Source: Streptomyces sp. DG1A-41
Lineage (GTDB): Bacteria; Actinomycetota; Actinomycetes; Streptomycetales; Streptomycetaceae
DNA: 64,000 nucleotides
Direction: 5' to 3'
Assembly: GCF_037055355.1 (NCBI RefSeq)
Contig: NZ_CP146350.1
Span: 2,317,001-2,381,000, forward strand
Part shown: piece by piece, positions 25,985 to 35,482 of the stretch
Position numbering within the stretch: the first letter of the stretch is position 1
How the letters are laid out: each line of letters opens with the position of its first letter
Notes under the pieces: generated by a model
What the model saw: only the letters and a program-made list of their open reading frames with translations
Databases searched by the model: none
Told to the model about the DNA's origin: nothing
Program-made: the position numbers and the translations under genes

Positions 25985-27862
25985 GTGAACACCGAGCGAC
26001 CCGACAACGACGACGACGCCAGGGAAGTGGGCGGCGCCGGATCCGCCGACACCCCGGAGGTCGAGGAGCGGGGTTCGGCGGACGCCGCTGAGGCCGCTGG
26101 GGCTTCTGATGCCGCTGAGGCTTCCGAGACGCCGGGTGTTGACGCGGCCGCCTCCACCGCGGGGGCAGAGGCTGATGCTGAGGCGATGGACGGCGCCGAT
26201 GCCGCCGAGGCCGGAAAGGGCGACGCGCCCCCGGCGGCCGAGGAGACCAGCCCATCGGAGACCGAAGCCGGGAAGACCGACACGCCCGAGGCCCGGGAAG
26301 GCGACGCCGAGGAAGCCGGTACCGACAGTGCCGGCACCGAGGAAACCGGCCCGGCACCGGAAGCAGACGCGGAAACGGCCCCCGCGCCCCACCACGAGCT
26401 CCCCCACGACGAAGAGCCCCCGGTCCGTCCGGGCAGTGGGCGGTCTCGGACGCCCGCGATCATCGCCTCCGTCGCCGCCGCCGTGCTGCTGATCGGCGGT
26501 GGTGGGGCCTGGCTCGCGGCCAACGCCTCCGGCGGATCCGGCGGCGGTACGACGTCCGGCGCGCCCGGTGGGGACGGCACTCCCCCGCCGCTCGCGCTCG
26601 ACGGGTACTCGGAATCGACGTCGGGCGGCGGCAACGGCTTCGCGCCCGGTGAGCCCAACCCCTACGGCGTCACCTACCGGGTCGACGGCCCGCTCCCGGA
26701 CGGCCCCGGTGAAGCCCCGGTGTACCGGGCGCGGGGCGAGGTCACCAAGGGGGAGGTGGCCCGGCTGGCGAAGGCCCTCGGGGTCGCGGGGTCGCCGGTT
26801 GCGCAGGGCGAGGTCTGGAAGGTCGGGGCCGGTCAGGACGGTTCGGGGCCGAGCCTCCAGGTGAACAGGCAGGCGCCGGGGGCATGGACCTTCAGCCGGT
26901 ACGCCCCGGGCACCGACGACTGCAAGGGCACCGCCTGCACCGCTCCGCAGTCCGGCGGCAGTCCGGTGAGCGAGGCGGAGGCCGAGAAGGCCGCGGCGCC
27001 CGTGCTGAAGGCATTGGGTCAGGACGACGCGAAGCGGGACGCGAGCCAGGTCATGGGCGCCCAGCGGGTGGTGAACGCCGCTCCCGAGGTCGGCGGGCTG
27101 CCGACGTACGGCTGGTCGACCGGGGTCACGGTCGGTTCCGACGGCGAGGTCGTCGGCGGCAGCGGTCAGCTGAAGACGCCGGTGAAGGGGGACACGTACC
27201 CCGTGGTCGACGCGAAGAAGGCGCTGAAGCTGATGGAGGAGCGGCCGGCCGGCGACCACCGCATGGGCATCGGCGGCTGCGCGAGCCCCGTGCCGCTGAA
27301 GGACCGGCTGGAGCAGCCCTGCGGGTCGTCGGCGAGCGGCGCTCCGCAGAAGGACGCGGTGACGGTGGAGAACGCGGTGTTCGGGCTGGCCTCGCACTTC
27401 GTGGACGGGCGGCAGGCGCTGGTGCCGTCCTGGCTGTTCGAGGTGACGGCGCCGGGTGCGAAGGACCCGTTCACGGTGACGTATCCGGCGGTCGACCCGA
27501 AGTACCTGGCCTCCCCCAAGCCGAGCGGGCCGAGTGACAAGCCGACGTCGGCTCCCGAGCCGCGTGACGTCAAGGTGGACGGCTACCGGGCCGAGGGCTC
27601 GGAGCTGACCGTGACCTTCACGGGCGGGGTGTGCTCCGACTACGACGTGAAGGCGAGCGAGAACGGGGACGAGGTGAAGGTCACGGTGACCTCGACCCCG
27701 TGGCCGGACAAGATCTGCATCATGATCGCGAAGCAGTTCCAGCAGACCGTGCAGCTGGACGAGCCGCTCGGCGACCGCGAGGTCGTGGGCTCGAACGGCA
27801 AGGCGGTCCCACTGGCCAAGGAGGGCGCACGGCTGCCGGCTCCCCCGACGCGGGAGCGGTAG
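25985..27862 (+). CDS. Large membrane-anchored protein with acidic cytoplasmic region
   Basis: A 625-residue single-pass protein of unknown function. Residues 1-145 are Ala/Glu/Asp-rich and disordered. A transmembrane helix covers about 158-180 (IIASVAAAVLLIGGGGAWLA). The outer part (about 215-490) is globular and is followed by a further beta-rich domain (about 520-610) with paired cysteines (VCSDYD, KICIMI). GTG 25985 is chosen for GAAGGAG seven nt upstream. It is an exported, anchored sensor or binding protein by architecture. In mycobacteria a membrane protein gene also sits between adoK and erpA. A terminator follows. Confidence 0.75.
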   Translation: MNTERPDNDDDAREVGGAGSADTPEVEERGSADAAEAAGASDAAEASETPGVDAAASTAGAEADAEAMDGADAAEAGKGDAPPAAEETSPSETEAGKTDTPEAREGDAEEAGTDSAGTEETGPAPEADAETAPAPHHELPHDEEPPVRPGSGRSRTPAIIASVAAAVLLIGGGGAWLAANASGGSGGGTTSGAPGGDGTPPPLALDGYSESTSGGGNGFAPGEPNPYGVTYRVDGPLPDGPGEAPVYRARGEVTKGEVARLAKALGVAGSPVAQGEVWKVGAGQDGSGPSLQVNRQAPGAWTFSRYAPGTDDCKGTACTAPQSGGSPVSEAEAEKAAAPVLKALGQDDAKRDASQVMGAQRVVNAAPEVGGLPTYGWSTGVTVGSDGEVVGGSGQLKTPVKGDTYPVVDAKKALKLMEERPAGDHRMGIGGCASPVPLKDRLEQPCGSSASGAPQKDAVTVENAVFGLASHFVDGRQALVPSWLFEVTAPGAKDPFTVTYPAVDPKYLASPKPSGPSDKPTSAPEPRDVKVDGYRAEGSELTVTFTGGVCSDYDVKASENGDEVKVTVTSTPWPDKICIMIAKQFQQTVQLDEPLGDREVVGSNGKAVPLAKEGARLPAPPTRER

Positions 27863-27875
27863 GACGACAGAGCGC

Positions 27876-27912
27876 GAAGGCGGCGGCCCCGTCGGAGGGG
27901 GCCGCCGCCTTC
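27876..27912. terminator. Bidirectional terminator between convergent genes
   Basis: A perfect 15-bp stem GAAGGCGGCGGCCCC / GGGGCCGCCGCCTTC with a 7-nt loop, between the membrane-protein stop (27862, plus strand) and the erpA stop (27949, minus strand). Confidence 0.85.
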
Positions 27913-27948
27913 GTCATGTCCGCGGCCGCGGGAAGCGGCTCGGCAGGC

Positions 27949-28305
27949 TCAGCTGAAGGAGTCGCCGCAGGCGCAGGAGCCCGTCGCGTTCGGGTTGTCG
28001 ATCGTGAAACCCTGCTTCTCGATCGTGTCCACGAAGTCGATCGTGGCGCCGCCCAGGTACGGGGCGCTCATGCGGTCGGTGACGACCTTCACACCCCCGA
28101 AGTCCTTCTCCACGTCACCGTCGAGGGAACGCTCGTCGAAGAAGAGCTGGTAGCGCAGGCCGGAGCAGCCGCCGGGCTGGACGGCGACGCGCAGCGCGAG
28201 GTCGTCGCGGCCTTCCTGGTCGAGCAGCGCCTTGACCTTGGACGCGGCGGCGTCGGTCAGGATGATGCCGTCGGTGACGGTGCTGGTCTCGTCCGATACG
28301 GACAT
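27949..28305 (-). CDS. erpA: Iron-sulfur cluster insertion protein (ErpA/HesB/IscA)
   Basis: A 118-residue A-type Fe-S carrier that delivers clusters to apo-enzymes. The conserved cysteines are present: GGCSG (mid-protein) and CACGDSFS at the C-terminus. It is divergent from nadA, which encodes a 4Fe-4S enzyme and is a natural client. The position next to adoK is shared with mycobacteria (Rv2204c). Confidence 0.94.
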   Translation of the reverse strand: MSVSDETSTVTDGIILTDAAASKVKALLDQEGRDDLALRVAVQPGGCSGLRYQLFFDERSLDGDVEKDFGGVKVVTDRMSAPYLGGATIDFVDTIEKQGFTIDNPNATGSCACGDSFS

Positions 28306-28587
28306 CTACATCTCTCCCGGGTTGTACGGAGACTGCTTGCCGACGGTTGCAACCGGCGGGGCCGCGGATTCATTCCGGGGCCGGGCGCTCGATCTCGGCT
28401 CCTTTTCATGCTCGCACACGCGCCGGGAACCGGAAAACGGCTCTTTCCCGGCCTTCCCGGGAATGAACGGCGGCCCATCGGGATTCACGTCACACCGACG
28501 CTATGGCCATCGTCAACGTGACGTGAAGCGGTTATGATAGATAGCGTCAAATCGACGAAAAGTCGCGGAACAGAAAGGGTGCGTGTC

Positions 28588-29772
28588 GTGACCACCGCCC
28601 AAACCCAGGAGCTCGACGTACAGCCGACGCCCCTCGCCCTGCTGCTCCTCGGCCGTGAGGCCGACCCGAAGAGCGAGCGGGGCGTGGAGTGTCCCGGCGA
28701 CCTGCCCTCGCCGTCCGACCCGGACCTGGTGGAGCGCGCCCGCAAGGCGAAGGAGAAGCTCGGGGACAAGGTCTTCGTGCTCGGCCACCACTACCAGCGC
28801 GACGAGGTCATCCAGTTCGCCGACGTCACGGGGGACTCCTTCAAGCTGGCCCGGGACGCGGCGGCGCGTCCGGAGGCCGAGTACATCGTGTTCTGCGGTG
28901 TGCACTTCATGGCGGAGTCCGCGGACATCCTGACGTCCGACGACCAGAAGGTCGTCCTGCCCGACCTCGCCGCCGGCTGCTCGATGGCCGACATGGCGAC
29001 GGCCGAGCAGGTCGCCGAGTGCTGGGACGTGCTGACCGAGGCCGGCATAGCCGAGCAGGTCGTGCCCGTCTCGTACATGAACTCGTCCGCGGACATCAAG
29101 GCGTTCACGGGCAAGCACGGCGGCACGATCTGCACCTCCTCGAACGCCAAGCGCGCCCTGGACTGGGCCTTCGAGCAGGGCGAGAAGGTGCTCTTCCTGC
29201 CGGACCAGCACCTCGGCCGGAACACGGCCGTGCGGGACATGGGCATGTCCCTGGACGACTGCGTCGTCTACAACCCGCACAAGCCGAACGGCGGTCTGAC
29301 CGCCGACGAGCTGCGCGCCGCGACGATGATCCTGTGGCGCGGCCACTGCTCGGTGCACGGCCGCTTCAGCCTGGACTCGGTCAACGACGTGCGCGAGCGC
29401 ATCCCGGGCGTGAACGTCCTGGTCCACCCCGAGTGCAAGCACGAGGTCGTGGCCGCGGCGGACCACGTCGGCTCGACGGAGTACATCATCAAGGCCCTGG
29501 AGGCCGCGCCGGCCGGTTCCAAATGGGCCATCGGCACGGAGCTGAACCTGGTCCGCCGCCTGGCGAACCGTTTCGCGCCGGAGGGCAAGGAGATCGTCTT
29601 CCTCGACAAGACGGTCTGCTTCTGCTCGACCATGAACCGCATCGACCTCCCCCACCTGGTCTGGGCCCTGGAGTCCCTGGCCGAGGGCAACCTCGTCAAC
29701 CGCATCGAGGTGGACGAGGAGACGGAGGCGTTCGCGAAGCTGGCGCTGGAGCGGATGCTGGCGCTGCCGTAA
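28588..29772 (+). CDS. nadA: Quinolinate synthase
   Basis: A cytoplasmic 4Fe-4S enzyme of about 394 residues that condenses iminoaspartate with dihydroxyacetone phosphate to quinolinate in de novo NAD synthesis. Key motifs are LGHHYQRDEVI, CGVHFMAES, SSNAKRAL, HPECKHEV and KTVCFCSTMN, with the three cluster cysteines in place. GTG 28588 follows AAAGG at good spacing; GTG 28579 is the alternative. A TATGAT -10-like box occurs at 28533-28538. No nadB/nadC is linked in this window. The downstream strong hairpin ends the transcript. Confidence 0.96.
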   Translation: MTTAQTQELDVQPTPLALLLLGREADPKSERGVECPGDLPSPSDPDLVERARKAKEKLGDKVFVLGHHYQRDEVIQFADVTGDSFKLARDAAARPEAEYIVFCGVHFMAESADILTSDDQKVVLPDLAAGCSMADMATAEQVAECWDVLTEAGIAEQVVPVSYMNSSADIKAFTGKHGGTICTSSNAKRALDWAFEQGEKVLFLPDQHLGRNTAVRDMGMSLDDCVVYNPHKPNGGLTADELRAATMILWRGHCSVHGRFSLDSVNDVRERIPGVNVLVHPECKHEVVAAADHVGSTEYIIKALEAAPAGSKWAIGTELNLVRRLANRFAPEGKEIVFLDKTVCFCSTMNRIDLPHLVWALESLAEGNLVNRIEVDEETEAFAKLALERMLALP

Positions 29773-29787
29773 GGGTCTGCCCGCATG

Positions 29788-29826
29788 ACGTGAGGCCCCA
29801 CCCGGTGTCCGGGTGGGGCCTCACGT
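29788..29826. terminator. Bidirectional terminator nadA / RND exporter
   Basis: A perfect 18-bp stem with a 3-nt loop, arms starting ACGTGAGGCCCC and ending GGGGCCTCACGT, between convergent stops at 29772 and 29839. Confidence 0.9.
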
Positions 29827-29838
29827 GTCGTCCGAGGG

Positions 29839-32800
29839 TCAGACCTGCGCCGGATCCGGCTCCTCCGCCGCCGCCTTCCGCTGGGCCGGGAGGCCCTTCT
29901 TCGCCGCCCGCTTCCTCGCCCGGCGCTCCTTGCGGAGTTCGAACATCGCGTACAGCGTGGGCACCAGCAGCAGGGTCAGCAGGGTCGACGTCACCAGGCC
30001 GCCGATCACGACCACGGCCAGCGGCTGGGCGATGAAGCCGCCCTCGCCGGTGATGCCGAGGGCCATCGGCAGCAGGGCGAAGATCGTCGCCAGGGCGGTC
30101 ATGAGGATGGGCCGCAGACGGTGCCGGCCGCCCTCGACCACGGCCTCGACGACGCCGTAGCCCTGCTTGCGGTACTGGTTGATCAGGTCGATCAGCACGA
30201 TCGCGTTCGTCACCACGATGCCGATCAGCATCAGCATGCCGATCATCGCGGGGACGCCCATCGGCGTGCCGGTGGCGACCAGGAGGCCGATCGCGCCGGT
30301 GGCCGCGAACGGGATGGAGACGAGCAGGATCAGCGGCTGGACCAGGGACCGGAAGGTGCCGACCAGCAGCATGAAGACGATCGCGATGGCCGCGAGCATC
30401 GCCAGGCCCAGGTTGGCGAACGCCTCTTCCTGGTCCTCGGAGACACCGCCGATCGACGCCGTGGCGCCGTCCGGGAGCTTCAGCGCGTTGATCTCGGACT
30501 GGAGCTTGGTGCTCACCGCGCCCGTGTTGTCGCCGGTCGGCTTCGCGGTGATGGTGGCCGCGCGCTGACCGTCGATACGCGTCATCGACACCGGTCCGTC
30601 GACCAGCTTCACCGTCGCGATGTCGCCGAGCTTCACCGCGCCCAGGCGCAGGTCCCGGAGCTGCTTCAGGGTCTGCGCGGGCTTCGCCGAGCGGATGACG
30701 ACATCGCGCTCGGTGTCGTCCAGGACCGCCTTGGCGGCCGTGGTGCCGCGGACGGCCTGGGCGACGACGGCGCCGAGGGTCTGGTCGTCGAAACCGGCTG
30801 CGGCCGCCTTGTCGTTGGCCTTCACGGAGATGCGCGGCACACTGGTCGCCAGGTCGCTGGTGACGTCCGTGACGTCGTCGAGGGAGGCGACCGTCTTGCG
30901 GACCTCCTCGGCCGCCGTGCGCAGGACGTCGGCGTCGGCGGCCTTCACGACCACGCTGAGGTCCTGGGCGCCGAAGCCGTCACCGGCGGAGATGGTGGTC
31001 GTGCCGATGCCCTTCAGCCCGGCCAGGCCCTTCTCGATGCGGTCCTGGACGTCCGCGTACGACGCCGAGTCGTCCAGCATCACCTGGTACGAGGCCTGGT
31101 TGGTGTCCGTACCGCCGCCGAAGGCCGCCATGAAGCCGGACGAGCCGACGGTGACCTGGTAGTCCTTGACGCCCTTGGTGTCGGCCAGGAGCCGCTCGAC
31201 CTTCTTGGCCTGGGCGTCGGTCGCCGCGAGGCTCGTGCCGGGCTTCAGCTCCTGCTTGACCGTGAGGACCTCCACCTCGCCCTGGTCGAAGAAGTTCGTC
31301 TTCAGCAGCGGTGCCATGCCGAACGTGCCGACCAGGACGACGATCGCGATGGCCACGCTGGTGAGCCGGCGGCGGGTCGCGAAGCGCAGGACCGGGACGT
31401 AGATGCGCTGGAGGCGGCTCTTGGCCTCCTTCTCCTCGGCCAGCCGGCGTGCCTTGTCCGGGTCCTCGGGGGTGCCCTTCGGGGCGCGCAGGAACCAGTA
31501 CGACAGGACCGGCACGACCGTCAGGGAGACGAGCAGGGACGCCAGCAGTGCGGCCGTCACCGTCAGGCTGAACGAGCCGAACAGCTCGCCCACCATGCCG
31601 CCGACCAGGCCGATCGGCAGGAACACCGCGACCGTGGTGAGCGTCGAGGAGGTCACCGCGCCCGCGACCTCGCGGACGGCGTCGAGGATGGCCGACCGGC
31701 GCTCCTCGCCGTAGCCGAGGTGCCGCTTGATGTTCTCCAGGACCACGATCGAGTCGTCGACGACCCGGCCGATGGCGATCGTCAGCGCGCCCAGCGTCAG
31801 GACGTTCAGCGACAGGTCGCGGGTCCACAGCACGATCAGGGCGAGGACCACGGACAGCGGGATGGACACCGCCGTCACGAGGGTGGAGCGGATCGAGGCC
31901 AGGAAGACCAGGATCACCAGAACCGCGAAGAGCAGACCGAGCGCGCCTTCGGTGGTGAGGCCCTTGATGGACTTGGACACGGCCGGGCCCTGGTCGCTGA
32001 CGACCGTGAGGGTCGCCCCGGAGCCGAGGTCCTTGCGGAGGTCCGGGAGCTTGTCCTGGACGGCGTCGGAGATCTCGACCGCGCTGCCGTCGCGGTCCAT
32101 GGTGACGGCGACGGCGAGGCTGGGCCTGCCGTCCGTGCGGGTGATGGAGTCGGCCGGGGCCTCCTGCTGCTTCACCGTGGCGACGTCGGCGAGGCGCACC
32201 GGCTCGCCCTTGCCGGGCTCGCCCGTGACCATCAGGTCCTGGATCTGCTTCAGCGACGTGAAGCCGCCGCCGACCTGGACCGTGCGGTTGGCGCCGCCCT
32301 CGTCGAAGGCGCCGGCCGGGACGGTCGCGCCGCCCGCCTGGAGTGCCTGGGCGAGGGACTGCGAGGTCAGCCCCGCCTTGGCCAGCTTGGCGTCGTCGGG
32401 CGTGACGGCGACCTGGAGCTCCCGCACACCGTCGACGGTGACCTGGCCGACGCCGTCGATGCTCTTCAGGTCCGGTACGACGGTCCTGTCGAGCTGATCG
32501 GCCAGGGCCTGCTGGTCCCGGTCGGAGGTGACGGCGAGGACGACGGTCGGGATGTCGTCCGTGGAACCGGCGACGACCTGCGGGTCCACGTCGTCCGGGA
32601 GCTGGACGCGGGCCCGGTTGACGGCCTGCTGGACGTCGGCGGCGAGCTGTTCGGTGCCGTTGCCGTAGTCGAAGGACGCCATGATCACGGCGTTGCCCTC
32701 GGTGGCGGTGGAGGTCACGCCGCTGATGCCGTCGACGGCTTCGAGGCTGTCCTCGATGGGCTCGACGACCTGCTTCTCGACCACGTCCGGGGACGCGCCC

Positions 32801-32958
32801 TGGTACGGCGCCAGCACGGACACCATGGGCAGTTCGATGGTGGGCAACAGCTGCTGCTTGAGCTGGGGTATCGCGATCGCCCCGAAGACGAGCGCGATGA
32901 TAGACATCAGCCCTGTCAGGGCCCGTTGCGCGAGGCTGAATCTCGACAGCCAGGACAT
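29839..32958 (-). CDS. RND-family efflux permease (AcrB/SwrC-like)
   Basis: A 1039-residue inner-membrane proton-driven exporter. Two repeats each have a large extracytoplasmic porter region, and there are twelve helices. TM4 keeps the proton-relay acidic pair in GRVVDDSIVVLEN, and GMLMLIGIVVTNAIVLID marks the second half. The length matches HAE1-type RND pumps, but no membrane-fusion or outer-membrane partner is linked, as expected for a Gram-positive (compare Bacillus SwrC). The C-terminus is Lys/Arg-rich and cytoplasmic. A NarL-type two-component pair lies immediately upstream in the same direction and could control it. The substrate is unknown. Confidence 0.92.
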   Translation of the reverse strand: MSWLSRFSLAQRALTGLMSIIALVFGAIAIPQLKQQLLPTIELPMVSVLAPYQGASPDVVEKQVVEPIEDSLEAVDGISGVTSTATEGNAVIMASFDYGNGTEQLAADVQQAVNRARVQLPDDVDPQVVAGSTDDIPTVVLAVTSDRDQQALADQLDRTVVPDLKSIDGVGQVTVDGVRELQVAVTPDDAKLAKAGLTSQSLAQALQAGGATVPAGAFDEGGANRTVQVGGGFTSLKQIQDLMVTGEPGKGEPVRLADVATVKQQEAPADSITRTDGRPSLAVAVTMDRDGSAVEISDAVQDKLPDLRKDLGSGATLTVVSDQGPAVSKSIKGLTTEGALGLLFAVLVILVFLASIRSTLVTAVSIPLSVVLALIVLWTRDLSLNVLTLGALTIAIGRVVDDSIVVLENIKRHLGYGEERRSAILDAVREVAGAVTSSTLTTVAVFLPIGLVGGMVGELFGSFSLTVTAALLASLLVSLTVVPVLSYWFLRAPKGTPEDPDKARRLAEEKEAKSRLQRIYVPVLRFATRRRLTSVAIAIVVLVGTFGMAPLLKTNFFDQGEVEVLTVKQELKPGTSLAATDAQAKKVERLLADTKGVKDYQVTVGSSGFMAAFGGGTDTNQASYQVMLDDSASYADVQDRIEKGLAGLKGIGTTTISAGDGFGAQDLSVVVKAADADVLRTAAEEVRKTVASLDDVTDVTSDLATSVPRISVKANDKAAAAGFDDQTLGAVVAQAVRGTTAAKAVLDDTERDVVIRSAKPAQTLKQLRDLRLGAVKLGDIATVKLVDGPVSMTRIDGQRAATITAKPTGDNTGAVSTKLQSEINALKLPDGATASIGGVSEDQEEAFANLGLAMLAAIAIVFMLLVGTFRSLVQPLILLVSIPFAATGAIGLLVATGTPMGVPAMIGMLMLIGIVVTNAIVLIDLINQYRKQGYGVVEAVVEGGRHRLRPILMTALATIFALLPMALGITGEGGFIAQPLAVVVIGGLVTSTLLTLLLVPTLYAMFELRKERRARKRAAKKGLPAQRKAAAEEPDPAQV

Positions 32959-33118
32959 GGGTCAGGGTCTCTCTTCTGTTTAACGGCAGAAGCGGAAGCG
33001 GGCGCGCAGATGAGCGCCCGCCCTTACACCCTGAGCCATCGGCGAGACCTGATCCGTAGGTCCCAAGTCCCGTTCCTTATACGGCGCATACTCCGGCCGC
33101 AGTACGCCCGGGTCGAGC

Positions 33119-33802
33119 TCACTCCACCCTTGGACGGACCAGGCCGGACTCGTACGCGACGACCACGAGCTGGGCCCGGTCCCGGGCGCCCAGCTTGGCC
33201 ATGGCCCGGTTGACGTGCGTCTTCACCGTCAGCGGGCTGACCTCCAGCCGCTCGGCGATCTCGTCGTTGGAGAGTCCGCCCGCGACGTGCACGAGCACCT
33301 CGCGCTCCCGCCCGGTGAGCGAGTCGAGCCGCTCGGCGCGGGCCGGGTCGCGGTCGCCCGCGTCGGGGTCCTCCTGGGCGAGGAAACGGGCGATCAGGCC
33401 CGTGGTGGCCGCCGGGGACAGCAGGGCCTGACCGCCGGCCGCGGTACGGATGGCGGTCAGCAGTTCCTCGGGCTCGGAGCCCTTGCCGAGGAAGCCGGAG
33501 GCGCCGGCGCGCAGCGACTGCACGACGTAGTCGTCGACCTCGAACGTCGTCAGGATGACCACGCGGACATCGGCGAGGTCGGGGTCGGCGCTGATCAAGC
33601 GGGTCGCCGCGAGACCGTCGGTGCCGGGCATCCGGATGTCCATGAGGACGACGTCGGCGCGCTGCTCCTTCGTCAGCCGCACCGCCTCCGCGCCGTCGGA
33701 GGCCTCCCCCACCACCTCCATGTCGGGCTCGGAGTCGACGAGCACACGAAAGGCGCTGCGGAGCAGCGCCTGGTCGTCGGCGAGCAGGACACGGATCGTC
33801 AT
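33119..33802 (-). CDS. NarL/LuxR-family response regulator
   Basis: A 227-residue regulator. The receiver has ADDQ, phospho-acceptor Asp in VVLMDIRMPG, switch Thr in LTTF and Lys in LGKGSEP. The C-terminal LuxR helix-turn-helix reads LTGREREVLVHVAGGLSNDEIA with VKTHVNRAMAKL. ATG start overlaps the kinase stop (ATGA). 160 bp upstream of the RND exporter in the same direction, which is its most likely target besides itself. Confidence 0.95.
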   Translation of the reverse strand: MTIRVLLADDQALLRSAFRVLVDSEPDMEVVGEASDGAEAVRLTKEQRADVVLMDIRMPGTDGLAATRLISADPDLADVRVVILTTFEVDDYVVQSLRAGASGFLGKGSEPEELLTAIRTAAGGQALLSPAATTGLIARFLAQEDPDAGDRDPARAERLDSLTGREREVLVHVAGGLSNDEIAERLEVSPLTVKTHVNRAMAKLGARDRAQLVVVAYESGLVRPRVE

Positions 33803-35016
33803 GCGGGGTCCTCCCCAGGGTTGCGGTTCTTGACCGGCAGGATCGCATGCACGCGGAAACCACCGCCGTAGCGGGGACCGGTGGTGAGGGTGCCGCGCAG
33901 GGCCGTGACGCGTTCCCGCATGCCGAGCAGCCCGTGCCCGCCGCCGCTGCCCGGGGCCTCGTTCTCGCCGCTGCCGTCGTCCAGGACGGTGATCTCGATG
34001 TTCGGTCCGACCCGTACGACGCTGACCTCGGCCCTGGCCTGCGGCCCGGCGTGCTTCTGCACGTTCGTGAGGGCCTCCTGGATGATCCGGTAGGCGGCCA
34101 GGTCGACGGCTGCGGGGAGGGTGGTGCCCTGGTCGGCGCGGGCAACCTCGACACGCAGGCCGGCGTTGCGGAAGGTGCCGGTGAGCTCGTCCAGGCGGTC
34201 CAGGCCGGGGGCTGGTTCGGTGGGAGCCTCCGGGTCACCGGACTGTCTGAGCAGCCCGACGGTGGCCCGGAGTTCGTTCAGGGCGGAGCGGCTGGCCTCC
34301 CGGACGTGGGCGAGGGCCTCCTTGGCCTGGTCGGGGCGCTTGTCCATGACGTGCGCGGCGACGCCGGCCTGGACGTTGACCAGGGCGATGTGGTGGGCCA
34401 CGACGTCGTGCAGGTCGCGGGCGATCCGCAGGCGCTCCTCGGCGACCCGGCGGCGGGCCTCCTCCTCGCGGGTGCGTTCGGCGCGTTCGGCGCGTTCCCG
34501 GATGGCCTGGACGAAGGCGCGGCGGCTGCGGACCGCGTCACCGGCGGTGGCTCCGATGCCGGTCCAGGCGAAGATCGCGAGGTTCTCCTGGGCGTACCAG
34601 GGCAGGGGCCCCGCGGACATGGCTGCGCCGGTCAGGACGGACATGGTGAGCAGGCCGACGCGCCAGGTGGTGGGGCGGTCGGTGGTGGAGGCGACGGTGT
34701 ACAGGGCGATGACCGCGGACATGGCGACGGGGGCGCGGGGGTCGCCGGTGACGGATTCGATGACGGCGACCGTGCCGGTGAGGCAGAGGACCGTGATGGG
34801 GGCGCGGCGGCGGAAGACCAGTGCGGCGGCGCCGAGGGCCATGAGGACGATGCTGAGGAGGTCGGGAGTGCGCAGGGCCCAGCTGACGCTGTCGCGGTGG
34901 CGGGGCTCGACGAACGACCCGGCGACCATGCAGACCAGGACGCCTGCGGCCAGGACCGCGTCCATGGCCAGGGGGTGTGCCTTGGCCTGGCATTTGGCCC
35001 GTTGGAGGGTGCTCAC
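33799..35016 (-). CDS. HisKA_3-type sensor histidine kinase
   Basis: A 405-residue membrane kinase with an N-terminal block of five or six helices and almost no extracytoplasmic loop (intramembrane-sensing type). A HisKA_3 dimerisation helix carries the phospho-acceptor His in ARDLHDVVAHHIA, and a HATPase has NVQKHAG, DDGSGE and GHGLLGMRER. It pairs with the NarL regulator (4-nt overlap). The GTG start has no Shine-Dalgarno sequence, but TACCGT lies eight nt upstream, so the transcript may be leaderless. The lack of a sensor loop suggests that it detects membrane-active compounds, in line with the linked RND pump and PspA genes. Confidence 0.94.
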   Translation of the reverse strand: MSTLQRAKCQAKAHPLAMDAVLAAGVLVCMVAGSFVEPRHRDSVSWALRTPDLLSIVLMALGAAALVFRRRAPITVLCLTGTVAVIESVTGDPRAPVAMSAVIALYTVASTTDRPTTWRVGLLTMSVLTGAAMSAGPLPWYAQENLAIFAWTGIGATAGDAVRSRRAFVQAIRERAERAERTREEEARRRVAEERLRIARDLHDVVAHHIALVNVQAGVAAHVMDKRPDQAKEALAHVREASRSALNELRATVGLLRQSGDPEAPTEPAPGLDRLDELTGTFRNAGLRVEVARADQGTTLPAAVDLAAYRIIQEALTNVQKHAGPQARAEVSVVRVGPNIEITVLDDGSGENEAPGSGGGHGLLGMRERVTALRGTLTTGPRYGGGFRVHAILPVKNRNPGEDPA

Positions 35017-35110
35017 GGGGGTTTACGGTAGCCGGGCGGGGTGCGCGGGGACATGGGGGTCGGGTGTCGGGAAAGAGGTGCCCGGCGGCAAGGCTGAGGC
35101 ACGGCGACTG

Positions 35111-35175
35111 CGCAACCCGGCGGTGCGGGGTGCCGCCTCTTCGGGACGGGCACCCAGCGGCACGAGTGCCCGCGG
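35111..35175 (-). repeat. Interspersed repeat, family B copy 1
   Basis: Contains GGGGTGCCGCCTCTTCGGGAC then GGGCACCCAGCGGCACGAGT and GCCCGCGG, which can fold into nested hairpins. It sits directly after the PspAA stop. A close copy follows the methyltransferase stop at 39802, in the same position relative to a minus-strand gene end. It may act as a terminator. Confidence 0.65.
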
Positions 35176-35180
35176 CTCAG

Positions 35181-35459
35181 TCAGCCCGGAATCAAGCCGT
35201 CGTCGCTCAGCAGCTCCCTGACCTCTTCCAGGGTCGCGTCCGGGGACGGGAGGATCAGCTCGGACGGCTCCAGGGAGTCGTCCGGCAGGGGTTCGCCCAG
35301 GTCTCGGACCCTGGTCAGCAGGGCCTGGAGGGTGCGGCGGAAGCCCAGGCCGTCGCCGTTCTCCATCTCGGCCAGGAGTTCGTCGTCGAGCTTGTTCAGT
35401 TCGGCGAGGTGGCTGTCGGCCAGCCTCACCTGGCCCTCCCCCATGATCCGTACGATCAT
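35181..35459 (-). CDS. PspA-associated protein PspAA
   Basis: A 92-residue soluble protein matching the PspA-associated domain: N-terminal MIVRIMGEGQVRL, a central helical LNKLDDELLAEME, and a C-terminal acidic tail. Its gene follows pspA by 23 nt in the same direction, as in other actinobacteria. It probably helps PspA sense or cope with membrane stress. The mechanism is not established. Confidence 0.82.
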   Translation of the reverse strand: MIVRIMGEGQVRLADSHLAELNKLDDELLAEMENGDGLGFRRTLQALLTRVRDLGEPLPDDSLEPSELILPSPDATLEEVRELLSDDGLIPG

Positions 35460-35482
35460 GTCGCCCTCCTAGGCGTGGGCCC

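Noticed and set aside
30121..33213. Long plus-strand open frame across the RND gene
   Set aside because: Arg/Asp/Gly-rich antisense shadow; the RND motifs are on the minus strand.
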